Shown: positions 19,216 to 29,603 of the stretch, in pieces
Layout of the letters: each line of letters begins with the position of its first letter
Numbering within the stretch: the stretch's first letter is position 1
Origin: Caulobacteraceae bacterium
Lineage (GTDB): Bacteria; Pseudomonadota; Alphaproteobacteria; Caulobacterales; Caulobacteraceae
Direction: 5' to 3'
Assembly: GCA_025359665.1 (NCBI GenBank)
Contig: JANYFU010000043.1
Coordinates: 1 to 34,273 of the forward strand
Length of the DNA: 34,273 bases
Translations under genes and position numbers: made by a program
Notes under the pieces: generated by a model
What the model was told of the DNA's origin: nothing
Seen by the model: only the letters and a program-made list of their open reading frames with translations
Database searches by the model: none

Positions 19216-19874
19216 TGGGCGGCCGCGACGGCGTTGGGCAGACCACCGAGCGGCCGGGCGCGCGAACCGTCATAGAGGGCCGGATCGGTGAGGGTCAGGG
19301 GTTCGCCCGCGGGCGCCGAGCCTTGCCGACCGATGGCCGAGCCCGGCGCCGGCGGATGGCCGGATGCGAAGCCATCAAGGATGACGCCCAGCGATTCGGG
19401 CGACAGATCCTCGTGGTAGTAATCGTTGATGGCGGCCATCGGCGCATTGGCGCAGGCGCCAAGGCACTCCACTTCTTCCCACGAAAAGCGGCCATCTGTG
19501 GAACAATGATCCTTGGCGCCGATCCGGGCGCGCAGCACCGCCTTCAGGTCGTTGGCCCCGCGAAGCATGCAGGGCGTCGTGCCACAGAGCTGGACATGCG
19601 CCACCGTGCCGACCGGACTGAGTTGAAACATCGTGTAGAACGTCGCGATTTCCAATACCCGGATCACCGGCATGAAAAGCACTTCAGCGACTACCCGAAG
19701 GGCGGGCTCGCATACCCAACCCTCTTGCTTTTGCACCAGCCACAATAGCGGGATCACCGCGGATTGCTGGCGCCCCGCCGGGAATTTAGCGATCCACCAC
19801 TGAACCTGGTCCGACAGTTCCGGCGCGAAGGCGAAGGATGCGGGCTGATCCTTGGCGAGACGGCGGACGCTCAT
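19212..19874 (-). CDS. nuoE: NADH-quinone oxidoreductase subunit E
   Basis: A 220-aa thioredoxin-like subunit with the 2Fe-2S cluster N1a, paired with NuoF. Cluster ligands lie in [15 protein letters not shown] and [11 protein letters not shown]. The track starts 27 residues early; the ATG at 19874 ([19 protein letters not shown]) overlaps the nuoD stop as ATGA. A C-terminal tail of about 60 residues beyond the thioredoxin-like domain, rich in Gly/Pro/Ala, is typical of alphaproteobacterial members. It overlaps the next small membrane gene by 4 nt. Confidence 0.96.
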   Translation of the reverse strand: MSVRRLAKDQPASFAFAPELSDQVQWWIAKFPAGRQQSAVIPLLWLVQKQEGWVCEPALRVVAEVLFMPVIRVLEIATFYTMFQLSPVGTVAHVQLCGTTPCMLRGANDLKAVLRARIGAKDHCSTDGRFSWEEVECLGACANAPMAAINDYYHEDLSPESLGVILDGFASGHPPAPGSAIGRQGSAPAGEPLTLTDPALYDGSRARPLGGLPNAVAAAQ

Positions 19875-21100
19875 CGATCCACCTCGCCAAACACGATATC
19901 CAGGGACCCCAGAATCGCGCCGACATCGGCCAGCATGTGACCACGATTGAGCCAATCCATCGCCGACAGATGCACGAAGCTGGGCGCGCGGATTTTGCAG
20001 CGATAGGGTTTGTTGGTGCCGTCAGCCACCAAGTAAACCCCAAATTCACCCTTGGGCGCCTCAACGGCGACGTAGACCTCACCCGCCGGTACGTGGAACC
20101 CCTCGCTGTAGAGCTTGAAGTGATGGATCAGCGCTTCCATCGAACGCTTCATCTCGCCTCGCCTCGGTGGCGCAACCTTATGATCCTCGGACAACACCAG
20201 CCCCGGCGTCCTTCTCAAGCGTTCCACGCACTGATGCATGATCCGCGTCGACTGACGCATTTCCTCGATCCGGCACAGGTAGCGATCATAGCAATCGCCA
20301 TTCAAACCAAGCGGAATCTCAAACTCCAGGTCGTCGTAGCACTCATACGGCTGGTTACGCCGCAAATCCCACGCCACCCCGGAGCCGCGCAGCATCACGC
20401 CACTGAAACCCCAGTCCAGGGCCTGTTGCTTGCTGACCACGCCGATATCGACATTGCGTTGTTTGAATATGCGATTGCCGGTCAACAGGCCTTCGATGTC
20501 GTCAAGAACCTGGGGGAACGCCTTCGCCCACGTGTCGATGTCTTCGATCAGCGCTGGCGGGAGGTCCTGTCGCACGCCACCTGGACGAAAATAGTTGGCG
20601 TGCATGCGAGCGCCTGACGCCCGCTCATAGATCACCATCAGCTTCTCGCGCTCTTCAAATCCCCAACAGATCGGGGCCAGCGCGCCGACGTCCATCGCCT
20701 GGGTGGTGACGTTCATCAGGTGATTGAGAATGCGGCCAATTTCGCAATACAGCACCCGAATCAGCTGTCCGCGGATTGGCACCTCAAGGCCCAGCATCCG
20801 CTCGATGGCGATGACGAACGCGTGCTCCTGGTTCATCGGCGCGACATAGTCGAGGCGATCGAAATAGGGGGTGTTCTGGGTGTAGGGACGGGCCTCCATC
20901 AGCTTCTCGGTGCCGCGGTGCAGCAGGCCGATGTGCGGATCGACCCGCTCCACCAGCTCGCCGTCCAGCTCGAGAATCAGGCGCAACACGCCGTGCGCGG
21001 CCGGATGTTGGGGGCCGAAGTTGATGTTGAATTTACGAACCGGCGTCTCGGGGCTGGCCGGCGAGTCATAGCCGGCCAGGGATTCTGCTTCGATGGTCAT
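19871..21100 (-). CDS. nuoD: NADH-quinone oxidoreductase subunit D
   Basis: A 409-aa peripheral-arm subunit that lines the quinone pocket next to NuoB. It shows [24 protein letters not shown] (with the quinone-site His), [25 protein letters not shown] and [12 protein letters not shown] at the C-terminus. The track start at 21187 is over-extended: the ATG at 21100 ([12 protein letters not shown]) shares its first base with the nuoC stop (TGATG). It overlaps nuoE by 4 nt. Confidence 0.98.
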   Translation of the reverse strand: MTIEAESLAGYDSPASPETPVRKFNINFGPQHPAAHGVLRLILELDGELVERVDPHIGLLHRGTEKLMEARPYTQNTPYFDRLDYVAPMNQEHAFVIAIERMLGLEVPIRGQLIRVLYCEIGRILNHLMNVTTQAMDVGALAPICWGFEEREKLMVIYERASGARMHANYFRPGGVRQDLPPALIEDIDTWAKAFPQVLDDIEGLLTGNRIFKQRNVDIGVVSKQQALDWGFSGVMLRGSGVAWDLRRNQPYECYDDLEFEIPLGLNGDCYDRYLCRIEEMRQSTRIMHQCVERLRRTPGLVLSEDHKVAPPRRGEMKRSMEALIHHFKLYSEGFHVPAGEVYVAVEAPKGEFGVYLVADGTNKPYRCKIRAPSFVHLSAMDWLNRGHMLADVGAILGSLDIVFGEVDR

Positions 21101-21732
21101 CAGCCGCGCTCCACCTTTCCCTCGCCCGCGCCTTCTTGGCCGGGCTTGGCGTACTCGGCGCCCTCCCATGGGGATAGGAAATCCCAACTGCGAAACTCGA
21201 CCGATTTCACCGGCTCATAGACCACCCGCTTGAGTTCATCGTCGTAGCGGACTTCTACATAGCCGGTCATCGGGAAATCCTTGCGCAGCGGATGACCGTG
21301 GAAACCATAATCGGTCAGCAGACGGCGAAGGTCGGGGTGACCGGAAAAGAATACGCCATACATGTCGAACGCCTCGCGCTCGAACCAATCCGCCCCCGGA
21401 AAAACGGTGGCCACGGAGGGTACTGGCGTATCTTCGTCGGCCTGCACCTTGACGCGGATGCGGTGGTTTTTGGTCATCGACAACAGATGATAGACCACAT
21501 CGAAACGGCGGGGCCGTTGGGGATAGTCGGCGCCACAGAGATCCATCAGCTGGTGAAATCGCAGGGCCGGATCATCGCGTAGAAAAATCAGCGCTTCGGC
21601 AATAGTTTCAGCCGCAGCGGTAACCGTAAGCTCGCCGAACGCCACGGTAAAAGCGTCGATCAGCCCGCCAGAACCGGCCACGACCTTCTCGCCCAGCTCG
21701 GTGAGCGTCGAATCGGAAAGTTTCCAGTTCAT
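21100..21732 (-). CDS. nuoC: NADH-quinone oxidoreductase subunit C
   Basis: A 210-aa peripheral-arm scaffold subunit (30-kDa type), separate from NuoD, unlike the fused NuoCD of enterics. The signature is [55 protein letters not shown]. The track's 46-residue N-terminal extension comes from nuoB sequence in another frame. The ATG at 21732 ([17 protein letters not shown]) lies 10 bp after nuoB. Confidence 0.97.
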   Translation of the reverse strand: MNWKLSDSTLTELGEKVVAGSGGLIDAFTVAFGELTVTAAAETIAEALIFLRDDPALRFHQLMDLCGADYPQRPRRFDVVYHLLSMTKNHRIRVKVQADEDTPVPSVATVFPGADWFEREAFDMYGVFFSGHPDLRRLLTDYGFHGHPLRKDFPMTGYVEVRYDDELKRVVYEPVKSVEFRSWDFLSPWEGAEYAKPGQEGAGEGKVERG

Positions 21733-21742
21733 CGCCGCTGCC

Positions 21743-22315
21743 TCAACGCTCGATCGTGCCGGTGCGGCGGATCTTTTTCTGCAGCTGCAGCACGCCGTAG
21801 AGCAGCGCCTCGGCCGTCGGTGGACAACCAGGGATGTAGATGTCGACGGGCACGATCCGATCGCAGCCACGCACCACCGAATAGCTGAAATAATAATAAC
21901 CGCCGCCGTTGGCGCAGCTACCCATGGAGATCACGTAGCGTGGCTCAGGCATCTGGTCGTAGACCTTGCGCAGGGCCGGAGCCATTTTGTTGGTCAGGGT
22001 GCCAGCGACAATCATCACGTCCGACTGGCGGGGGCTACCGCGCGGCGCGGCCCCGAACCGCTCGATGTCATACCGGGGGTTGCCGACCTGCATCAATTCG
22101 ATGGCGCAACAGGCCAATCCGAAGGTCATCCACATCAGCGAGCCGGTGCGGGCCCAGGTGATCAGATCGTCGGCGGCGGCGACGACGAAACCCTTGTCGG
22201 CCAGTTGGCTGGTGACGCCATCGAAATAGGGATCGTGGGTGGCCGGATCATAGCCCTCCACTCCGGCGCGGGCGCCCATGAGCGCCGGCGTGCCGCCAGG
22301 AATGATCACTCCCAT
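21743..22315 (-). CDS. nuoB: NADH-quinone oxidoreductase subunit B
   Basis: A 190-aa subunit holding the terminal cluster N2 that reduces quinone. The tandem Cys pair is in [12 protein letters not shown], with further ligands in [37 protein letters not shown] choose the ATG at 22315 ([14 protein letters not shown]): GGGAG lies 7 nt upstream, and the overlap with nuoA is then only 10 nt. The track's ATG at 22336 gives an extra MEEGSSR that contains this Shine-Dalgarno sequence. Confidence 0.97.
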   Translation of the reverse strand: MGVIIPGGTPALMGARAGVEGYDPATHDPYFDGVTSQLADKGFVVAAADDLITWARTGSLMWMTFGLACCAIELMQVGNPRYDIERFGAAPRGSPRQSDVMIVAGTLTNKMAPALRKVYDQMPEPRYVISMGSCANGGGYYYFSYSVVRGCDRIVPVDIYIPGCPPTAEALLYGVLQLQKKIRRTGTIER

Positions 22316-22683
22316 TCGAGAGCTCCCTTCTTCCATTCATAGACGAAGCCGACGGTCAGCACGCCCAGGAAACTCATCATGCTCCAGAACGCGAACTGAC
22401 CGGCTTCATGCGGCAGTTTCATCAGCGCCACGGCCCAGGGAAACAGGAAGGCCACCTCCAGGTCGAAGATGATGAACAGGATGGAGACCAGATAAAATCG
22501 CACGTCGAACTTCATGCGGGCGTCGTCGAAAGCGTTGAAACCGCACTCATAGGACGACAGCTTTTCCGGATCGGGCGCCTTCGGGGCTATCACCGCCGCC
22601 GCGACAATGAACAGCACGCCAATGGCGGCGGCGATGCCAAGGAAGATCACGATCGGCAGGTATTGCAGCAGGAAGGCGTTCAT
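22306..22683 (-). CDS. nuoA: NADH-quinone oxidoreductase subunit A
   Basis: A 125-aa three-helix membrane subunit and first gene of the nuo operon. The loop [42 protein letters not shown] contains the conserved Cys and the acidic residues near the quinone channel. Length is normal. A plausible sigma-70 type promoter lies about 40-70 bp upstream. The nuoB start overlaps its 3' end. Confidence 0.98.
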   Translation of the reverse strand: MNAFLLQYLPIVIFLGIAAAIGVLFIVAAAVIAPKAPDPEKLSSYECGFNAFDDARMKFDVRFYLVSILFIIFDLEVAFLFPWAVALMKLPHEAGQFAFWSMMSFLGVLTVGFVYEWKKGALEWE

Positions 22684-22725
22684 GAACCGTTTTCCGGGGG
22701 CGCTGTCTGGAAGACGCGTGGCGGG

Positions 22726-22754
22726 CTTCTAACGCATGGCCGCACGGCATTCAA
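22726..22754 (-). promoter_or_regulatory. Candidate nuo operon promoter
   Basis: On the minus strand TTGAAT (22754-22749) and TAGAAG (22731-22726) are separated by exactly 17 bp. Each matches four of six bases of the housekeeping -35 and -10 consensus. The predicted start near 22719 would give a leader of about 36 nt before nuoA. No transcript data are available. Confidence 0.45.
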
Positions 22755-22812
22755 ACCATCTCGCGGGTGCGGAACGCCGCCTCGACGATTGAGCCCAAGC
22801 TTGTGGCGCCAG

Positions 22813-22841
22813 TTGACGACAAGCGGCCACCGCCCTATCAG
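22813..22841 (+). promoter_or_regulatory. Candidate promoter of tRNA-Asp
   Basis: TTGACG (22813-22818) and TATCAG (22836-22841) are 17 bp apart on the plus strand and point at the tRNA, whose 5' end lies 38 bp after the -10 box. This fits a strong stable-RNA promoter. It is divergent from the proposed nuo promoter about 60 bp away. Confidence 0.5.
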
Positions 22842-22879
22842 GCGCCTTCTCGTTCGGATCGGCGCTTCGCCGTCGGAAT

Positions 22880-22956
<77 letters not shown>

Positions 22957-22974
22957 TCCCGCCTCGCGCGGCTC

Positions 22975-22997
22975 GCCTGGAAACAGGCTCCTATTTT
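22975..22997 (+). terminator. Possible terminator after tRNA-Asp
   Basis: GCCTG-GAAA-CAGGC (22975-22988) is a 5-bp hairpin with a GNRA-type loop, followed by TCCTATTTT. The stem is short and the T-tract interrupted, so termination would be modest. It also overlaps the stop of the convergent cyclophilin gene. Confidence 0.35.
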
Positions 22998-23923
22998 CCA
23001 ACAGTTCGCACGGGCAGCGGCACGTTGCAGACATCGATATGGCCGGCGGCGGTCTTGTACCAGTCGTCATGCCGAAACCGACGATTCTGGATCAAGGCGG
23101 CGAAGGTCGGGCTATCCGTGCGCAGCACCTGAAATGACGTTCGCTGTGCGGCCGGCAGGTCGGCGGCGATCTTCACGCTCTGGATCGGAATCTTCTCGGC
23201 CTGAGTCTGATAGAATCCGATTTCGCCGTGCCCCCTGGGAAGCGCCGAAAAGATATCCATGCCCTCGATCACGCGGCCGACCAGCGTGACATTGCGATCC
23301 AACTGTCGCGGGGCCTGACCGATCACCGCGTAGAGCTCCGGTCCGCCGCCAGAGTCGGCGTCGGCGTCACGGCCGGCGCCCACCATTCCGTAACAATGGG
23401 TCAACCAGGTGAGTCCCTTGGCCGGGTCACGCGCCGCGGGGAAATCGCCGGCGAAACCGACTTGCGGGGCATAGGTGTCCGGGTCGGGCAAAGGAACGAA
23501 CGAATCGGAAGTGGCGAATGGACGGTCGAACTCGGCCTTCAGGCGAAGCTCGCCCCCTCCGGCGGGATGTTTCGAGTCGGCGTCGCCCCACTGGACTACA
23601 TAGTTGTCCTGGGCTCGCACCACGAAAAGGCCGTCGAAGAAGCCGGCGCGAACCAGGCGCTTGATGTTGGCTACATGGGCCGGAGCGAATGCCGGCGCCA
23701 GCTCGATGACCACCCTGCCCTGCGGAATAGTCAGATACAGAGTGTTTTCCGGATCGATGCTCCGCCAGGCCTCAGGCGGCGCGGCGGCGATAATCTGGGC
23801 CAAGCCAGGCGGCACGGCCCCCTGCGACCAAACTGGGTGCGAGACGGCGGACGCCACCAAGCATATCCCCAAGCCCGCCGCGAGAGACGCCCGGCGCCTC
23901 CATGTTGTTGCAAATCCCGGCAT
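22991..23923 (-). CDS. Exported cyclophilin-type peptidyl-prolyl isomerase
   Basis: A 310-aa protein with an N-terminal signal peptide (MPGFATTWRRRASLAAGLGICLVASAVSHPVWSQG) and a cyclophilin fold. Family stretches are IPQGRVVIELAPAFAPAHVANIKRLVRAGFFDGLFVVRAQDNYVVQWGD, equivalent to the FHRVIxxFxxQGGD region, and NVTLVGRVIEGMDIFSAL. The Arg of the FHR-type motif is kept (VVRAQ), though the His is not. It likely works on proline bonds of periplasmic proteins. A Shine-Dalgarno GGGAGG lies 7 nt before the ATG. It is divergent from the EthD-like gene and converges on tRNA-Asp. The central segment, including GAGRDADADSGGGPELYAV, is longer than in minimal cyclophilins. Confidence 0.9.
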   Translation of the reverse strand: MPGFATTWRRRASLAAGLGICLVASAVSHPVWSQGAVPPGLAQIIAAAPPEAWRSIDPENTLYLTIPQGRVVIELAPAFAPAHVANIKRLVRAGFFDGLFVVRAQDNYVVQWGDADSKHPAGGGELRLKAEFDRPFATSDSFVPLPDPDTYAPQVGFAGDFPAARDPAKGLTWLTHCYGMVGAGRDADADSGGGPELYAVIGQAPRQLDRNVTLVGRVIEGMDIFSALPRGHGEIGFYQTQAEKIPIQSVKIAADLPAAQRTSFQVLRTDSPTFAALIQNRRFRHDDWYKTAAGHIDVCNVPLPVRTVGK

Positions 23924-24003
23924 GCTCGCCTCCCGGCCACCTTGGGCTAGAGTGGGACAAGCGAGCGGTTTCGTCCATCGCTCGAAAAGACAAGGAAACG
24001 CCG

Positions 24004-24375
24004 ATGATCAAATTGACTTTCGCCCTGGTGCGTCGCCCGGATTTCACTCGGGAGGCCTTCCAGACCTATTGGTTCGAGACCCATGCGCCGCTGGTGGCTA
24101 GCGTCCGGGAGGTCCTGAGGATCCGTCGCTATGTCCAACTGCATAGCGGCGCGCCTGAGATCTCCGCCGATATCCGCCGCTCGCGCAACGGCCCCGAACA
24201 GTTCGATGGCGTGGCGCAGCTCTGGTGGGATAGTTTCGACGATATGGTAGCCAACGCTGGCGACCCGAAAACCGCCGAGGCCGCCCGGTTGCTGCTGGAG
24301 GACGAACGCCGGTTCATCGACCTGGAAAAATCACCATTGTGGTGGGGCGAGGAGAAAGTGATCTTTTCGACATGA
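24004..24375 (+). CDS. EthD domain-containing protein
   Basis: A 123-aa dimeric alpha/beta-barrel protein. The start MIKLTFALVRRPDFTREAFQTYWFETHAPLVASVREVLRIRRYVQLH is the EthD/ferredoxin-like pattern with the WxxxHAPL motif, and a second half contains FDGVAQLWWDSFDDM. AAGGA lies 7 nt upstream of the ATG at 24004; the track's earlier start is not needed. Members assist in degradation of ethers or in other small-molecule reactions, but many are uncharacterised. The stop overlaps an ATG of the next gene (ATGA at 24372-24375), so the two are likely co-transcribed. Confidence 0.85.
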   Translation: MIKLTFALVRRPDFTREAFQTYWFETHAPLVASVREVLRIRRYVQLHSGAPEISADIRRSRNGPEQFDGVAQLWWDSFDDMVANAGDPKTAEAARLLLEDERRFIDLEKSPLWWGEEKVIFST

Positions 24376-24395
24376 TCATTCGCAGGGAGAGTTTG

Positions 24396-25277
24396 ATGAT
24401 TCTGAAATCAGCGTTGATGGCCGGCTTGACCCTACTCGCTTTCGGCGCGGCTAGGGCGGCCGACGGCCCGGGATCGGTGGCGCCCGAGGTCCAGACCTTC
24501 ACGCTCGGCGGGCTGAAGCTCGTAGCGGTCCACGACGGCCGTTTCATCGCCCCCAACAACGCTGAGACGTTTGGCGTCGACGCCGGTCCTGCCGCGGTGG
24601 CGGCGGTTCTGGCCAAGGCGGGAGCTCCCACGGACAAGATCACCGTTTCGGTCAACGCGCTGGTGGTGATCACGCCCCGGCATGTCGCCCTGCTCGATAC
24701 GGGGCTGGGTCCCAGGGCCGGCGGCGTGCTTCAGGCCAGCCTCGCCCAAGCCGGTATCGCCGCCAACAGCGTCACCGACGTGCTGATCACCCACACTCAC
24801 GGCGATCATATCGGCGGCCTGATCAACGCCGCCGGCGGTTCGGCCTTTCCCAAGGCCGTCATCCGGATGTCGGCCAAGGAATGGGCCTGGGCGAAGGCCC
24901 AGGACGCGGCGCTGGTCAAGGCCATCGGACCTCAGGTGAAAACCTTTGAACCGGGAACTCCGGTGCTCCCAGCCATCACCGCGATCGCCATCGACGGACA
25001 TACGCCCGGCCATGTCGGCTATGAGATATCCTCGGGCGGAGCGAAACTGCTCGATATCGGCGATACCGCCCACAGCTCGATCATCTCCCTGGCCAAACCC
25101 GACTGGACTATGGGGTTCGATGGGAACGCGTCGCTGAGCAAGGCCAGTCGCCGCGCGACCCTGACCGGGCTGGCGAAGACCCACGAACTGATCTTCGCCC
25201 CGCACTTCCCATTTCCCGGCGTCGGCCGGGTGGAGAAGGACGGCGACGGCTTCACCTGGAAACCAGCGTTGAAATAG
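24396..25277 (+). CDS. Exported metallo-beta-lactamase-fold hydrolase
   Basis: A 293-aa protein with a clear Sec signal peptide (MILKSALMAGLTLLAFGAARA/ADGPG) and an MBL fold. Metal-binding stretches are THTHGDHIGG, DGHTPGHVGYEI and DIGDTAHSS, and the C-terminal FAPHFPFPGVGRV carries the last His. I take the ATG at 24396, with GGGAG 7 nt upstream and a signal peptide directly after it. An upstream ATG at 24372 overlaps the EthD-like stop (ATGA) and would add eight residues. Similar secreted MBL proteins include lactonases and other esterases; the substrate cannot be told from sequence. It converges on tRNA-Val. Confidence 0.88.
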   Translation: MILKSALMAGLTLLAFGAARAADGPGSVAPEVQTFTLGGLKLVAVHDGRFIAPNNAETFGVDAGPAAVAAVLAKAGAPTDKITVSVNALVVITPRHVALLDTGLGPRAGGVLQASLAQAGIAANSVTDVLITHTHGDHIGGLINAAGGSAFPKAVIRMSAKEWAWAKAQDAALVKAIGPQVKTFEPGTPVLPAITAIAIDGHTPGHVGYEISSGGAKLLDIGDTAHSSIISLAKPDWTMGFDGNASLSKASRRATLTGLAKTHELIFAPHFPFPGVGRVEKDGDGFTWKPALK

Positions 25278-25284
25278 CACTCTG

Positions 25285-25315
25285 ACCAATCCTGCGAAGC
25301 GCGAAGCAGGATGGT
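25285..25315. repeat. Palindrome at the 3' end of tRNA-Val
   Basis: ACC-A-ATCCTGC / GCAGGAT-GGT form a 10-bp stem with one bulged base around the loop GAAGCGCGAA, itself containing GCGC. The right half includes the complement of the tRNA's CCA. No T-tract follows on either strand, so it is a poor intrinsic terminator. It resembles a dispersed REP-like palindrome, which needs a genome search. Confidence 0.5.
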
Positions 25316-25388
25316 GGGCGGCGAGGGGTTCGAACCCCCGACCTTCTCGGTGTAAACGAGACGCTCTAACCAGCTGAGCTAGCCGCCC
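25312..25388 (-). tRNA. tRNA-Val(TAC)
   Basis: A 77-nt cloverleaf with encoded CCA. The acceptor arms GGGCGGC/GCCGCCC pair perfectly, with discriminator A. The D arm is GCTCAGCTGGTTAGAGC. The anticodon arm TCTCG-TTTACAC-CGAGA has TAC (complement at 25352-25354). The T arm is GGGGGTTCGAACCCCC-like. It lies 95 bp downstream of lon on the same strand. Confidence 0.97.
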
Positions 25389-25483
25389 TTAGGCGCGGCA
25401 TATCCCCGACGCGGAGGCGCCGTCAAACCAAGGCGGCGCGGATCGCTCCGCGCCGCCCAGGTTCCAGGTGATATCGCCAACCG

Positions 25484-27883
<2,400 letters not shown>

Positions 27884-27926
27884 GGTGACTTTCACTCCTT
27901 ACCGGCGCGCGAAATATCTACGCGCC
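27884..27926 (-). promoter_or_regulatory. Structured lon leader with partly hidden ribosome-binding site
   Basis: Reading the minus strand: GGCGCG-TAGATATTTCG-CGCGCC forms a 6-bp hairpin, then AAGGAG, then GTGA-AAG-TCAC directly before the ATG. The second small hairpin uses the last G of the Shine-Dalgarno and can extend by another G-C pair. The SD-ATG gap is a long 11 nt unless this hairpin is folded. A translational or thermal control role is inference. Confidence 0.35.
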
Positions 27927-27990
27927 AAACGTTCTGTTGGATTGCGCGGGGGCCGGCGGCGTCGCTCGATCAAGCTCGGTTGAGCCGCAT

Positions 27991-28017
27991 CCGCCCGCCG
28001 TTCGGGCGGCTTTGTTT
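27991..28017 (+). terminator. Orphan plus-strand intrinsic terminator upstream of lon
   Basis: CCGCCCG-CCGTT-CGGGCGG (27991-28009) is a perfect 7-bp GC stem with a 5-nt loop, followed by CTTTGTTT. It is oriented to stop plus-strand transcription, yet no plus-strand gene precedes it. On the minus strand the hairpin is preceded by A-rich sequence and has no T-tract. Confidence 0.5.
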
Positions 28018-28018
28018 C

Positions 28019-28040
28019 ATGAACCTATGTGGAGGTTCAC
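28019..28040. repeat. Perfect inverted repeat in the matB-lon gap
   Basis: TGAACCT-ATGTGG-AGGTTCA (28020-28039) is a perfect 7-bp inverted repeat with a 6-nt loop. It lies between the matB stop and the proposed terminator, and its loop contains the candidate -10 box of lon. It could be an operator or an mRNA hairpin ending the matB transcript. Confidence 0.4.
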
Positions 28041-28055
28041 CCGTCCCGGTTCAAG
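28026..28055 (-). promoter_or_regulatory. Candidate heat-shock (RpoH-type) promoter of lon
   Basis: On the minus strand CTTGAA (28055-28050) is followed after 18 bp by CACATA (28031-28026). CTTGAA matches the -35 consensus of sigma-32 promoters; the -10 match is weak. lon is a heat-shock gene in proteobacteria, which supports the idea. The leader would be about 135 nt. Confidence 0.3.
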
Positions 28056-28078
28056 CGAGGCGACGCGGTCCGGATGGT

Positions 28079-29581
28079 TCAAGCGTATAGGCCTTGGTAT
28101 TCATCACGCAGCCGGGCCTTTTGAACCTTGCCCATGGCGTTGCGCGGCAGGTCGGGGATGAACAGCACCCGCTTGGGTTGTTTGAAGCGGGCGAGTCGCG
28201 GCCCCAGGGCCTCCAGCACCGATTGCTCAGTCAGATCGCAGCCCGATCCCACCGACACCATGGCCGTCACCGCCTCGCCGAAGTCGGCGTGGGGCAGACC
28301 GATCACCGCCGATTCAATCACGCCGGGCAGAGCGTCGATCTCACTCTCGACCTCCTTCGGATAGACATTCAGGCCGCCGGTAATGATCAGATCCTTCCCG
28401 CGACCGACGATCGAGACATAGCCCCTCGCGTCGCGCACACCCAGATCGCCGGTTATGAAGAAACCATCGGGGCGAAACGCCTCTTCGGTCTTATCCGGGT
28501 TGCGCCAATAGCCGGCGCAGACGTTGGGACCCTTGACCTCGATCACACCGATCTCGCCCTCGGCCACCGCGCGGCCAGTCTCCTCATCAATGATCCGCAG
28601 CGCGACATCTGGCAGCGGAAAGCCGACCGTACCGGCGATCCGATCGCCATCATACGGGTTGGACGTGTTCATCCCGGTCTCGGTCATGCCGTAGCGTTCG
28701 AGGATCGGTTTGCCCGTGCGCGCCGTCCAGTCACGGTGGGTCTGGGCCAACAGCGGCGCCGAACCGCTGATGAACAACCGCATGCCGGCCACCCTCTCCG
28801 CGGTCAGCTCCGGCCTGGCAAGCAGGCGAGTGTAGAAGGTGGGGATGCCCATTAGGCAGGTTGCGCCATCCATGGCCCCGACCACGGCCCCAGCCTCGAA
28901 CTTCGACAGCAGGACCATCGATGCGCCAGCCATCAGCACCACGTTGGTAGCCACGAACAGGCCGTGCACGTGATAGATCGGCAGCGCGTGGATCAGCACA
29001 TCGTCGGCGGTGAAGCGCCACAGATCGACCAGGGTCTCGGCGTTGGACATCAGGGCGCGGTGGGTGAGCATCGCACCCTTGGAACGGCCGGTGGTGCCCG
29101 AGGTGTAGCAGATCGCCGCAAGGTCATCTGGCGAGCGCGCGACGGTTTCGAACACGTCGGCTTGAGTAATGGCCTGGAAGGGCAAGGAGCCCTCCCCCGC
29201 TTGGTCCAGGGTCTCGACCGGGGCGCCGCGCGCCAGCGGCGCCACGCCGGCTCTCGCCGAGGGATCGCAGACGATCAGCGCCGGCTCGGCGTCGTCGATG
29301 AAATAGGCCAGTTCGGCCAGGGTGTAGGCCGTGTTGAGGGGTAGATAGACCGCCCCCAACCGTACGGTGGCCAGATAAAGCAGCAGATTCGCGGCCGACT
29401 TTTCCACTTGAACCGCCACGCGGTCGCCAGGACCGACACCGAGGGCGACGAGGGCATTGGCCAGACGTCCGGTCTCGCGCTCGATATCGCCGTAGCTGTA
29501 GCAGTTGGTATCAGTCTGGATGGCTGTCGCCGAGGCGGCGCCGACCCGGAGCAGGCGGTCGAAAAGAGGATTGCTCGACAT
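28079..29581 (-). CDS. matB: Malonyl-CoA synthetase (MatB-type acyl-CoA ligase)
   Basis: A 500-aa ANL-family adenylate-forming enzyme predicted to make malonyl-CoA from malonate, CoA and ATP. P-loop motif YTSGTTGRSKG is intact, followed by LIHALPIYHVHGLFVATNVVLMAGASMVLLSKFEA, MRLFISGSAPLL and ILERYGMTETGMNTSNPYDGDRIAGTVGFPLPDV. These stretches run closely parallel to rhizobial MatB as I remember it. The catalytic Lys is in PRNAMGKVQK near the C-terminus. It starts 22 bp after clpX on the same strand, so it may be on the clpX transcript. No matA or matC gene is adjacent. A different short-chain acyl-CoA ligase is possible but less likely. Confidence 0.88.
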   Translation of the reverse strand: MSSNPLFDRLLRVGAASATAIQTDTNCYSYGDIERETGRLANALVALGVGPGDRVAVQVEKSAANLLLYLATVRLGAVYLPLNTAYTLAELAYFIDDAEPALIVCDPSARAGVAPLARGAPVETLDQAGEGSLPFQAITQADVFETVARSPDDLAAICYTSGTTGRSKGAMLTHRALMSNAETLVDLWRFTADDVLIHALPIYHVHGLFVATNVVLMAGASMVLLSKFEAGAVVGAMDGATCLMGIPTFYTRLLARPELTAERVAGMRLFISGSAPLLAQTHRDWTARTGKPILERYGMTETGMNTSNPYDGDRIAGTVGFPLPDVALRIIDEETGRAVAEGEIGVIEVKGPNVCAGYWRNPDKTEEAFRPDGFFITGDLGVRDARGYVSIVGRGKDLIITGGLNVYPKEVESEIDALPGVIESAVIGLPHADFGEAVTAMVSVGSGCDLTEQSVLEALGPRLARFKQPKRVLFIPDLPRNAMGKVQKARLRDEYQGLYA

Positions 29582-29603
29582 AGTTCGCCCAGGGCGCGCG
29601 GCG

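Noticed and set aside
18950-19273. 108-residue N-terminal extension of nuoF
   Set aside because: It overlaps the 87-aa membrane gene in another frame, is Arg/Pro/Ser-rich, and the family start [15 protein letters not shown] is downstream.
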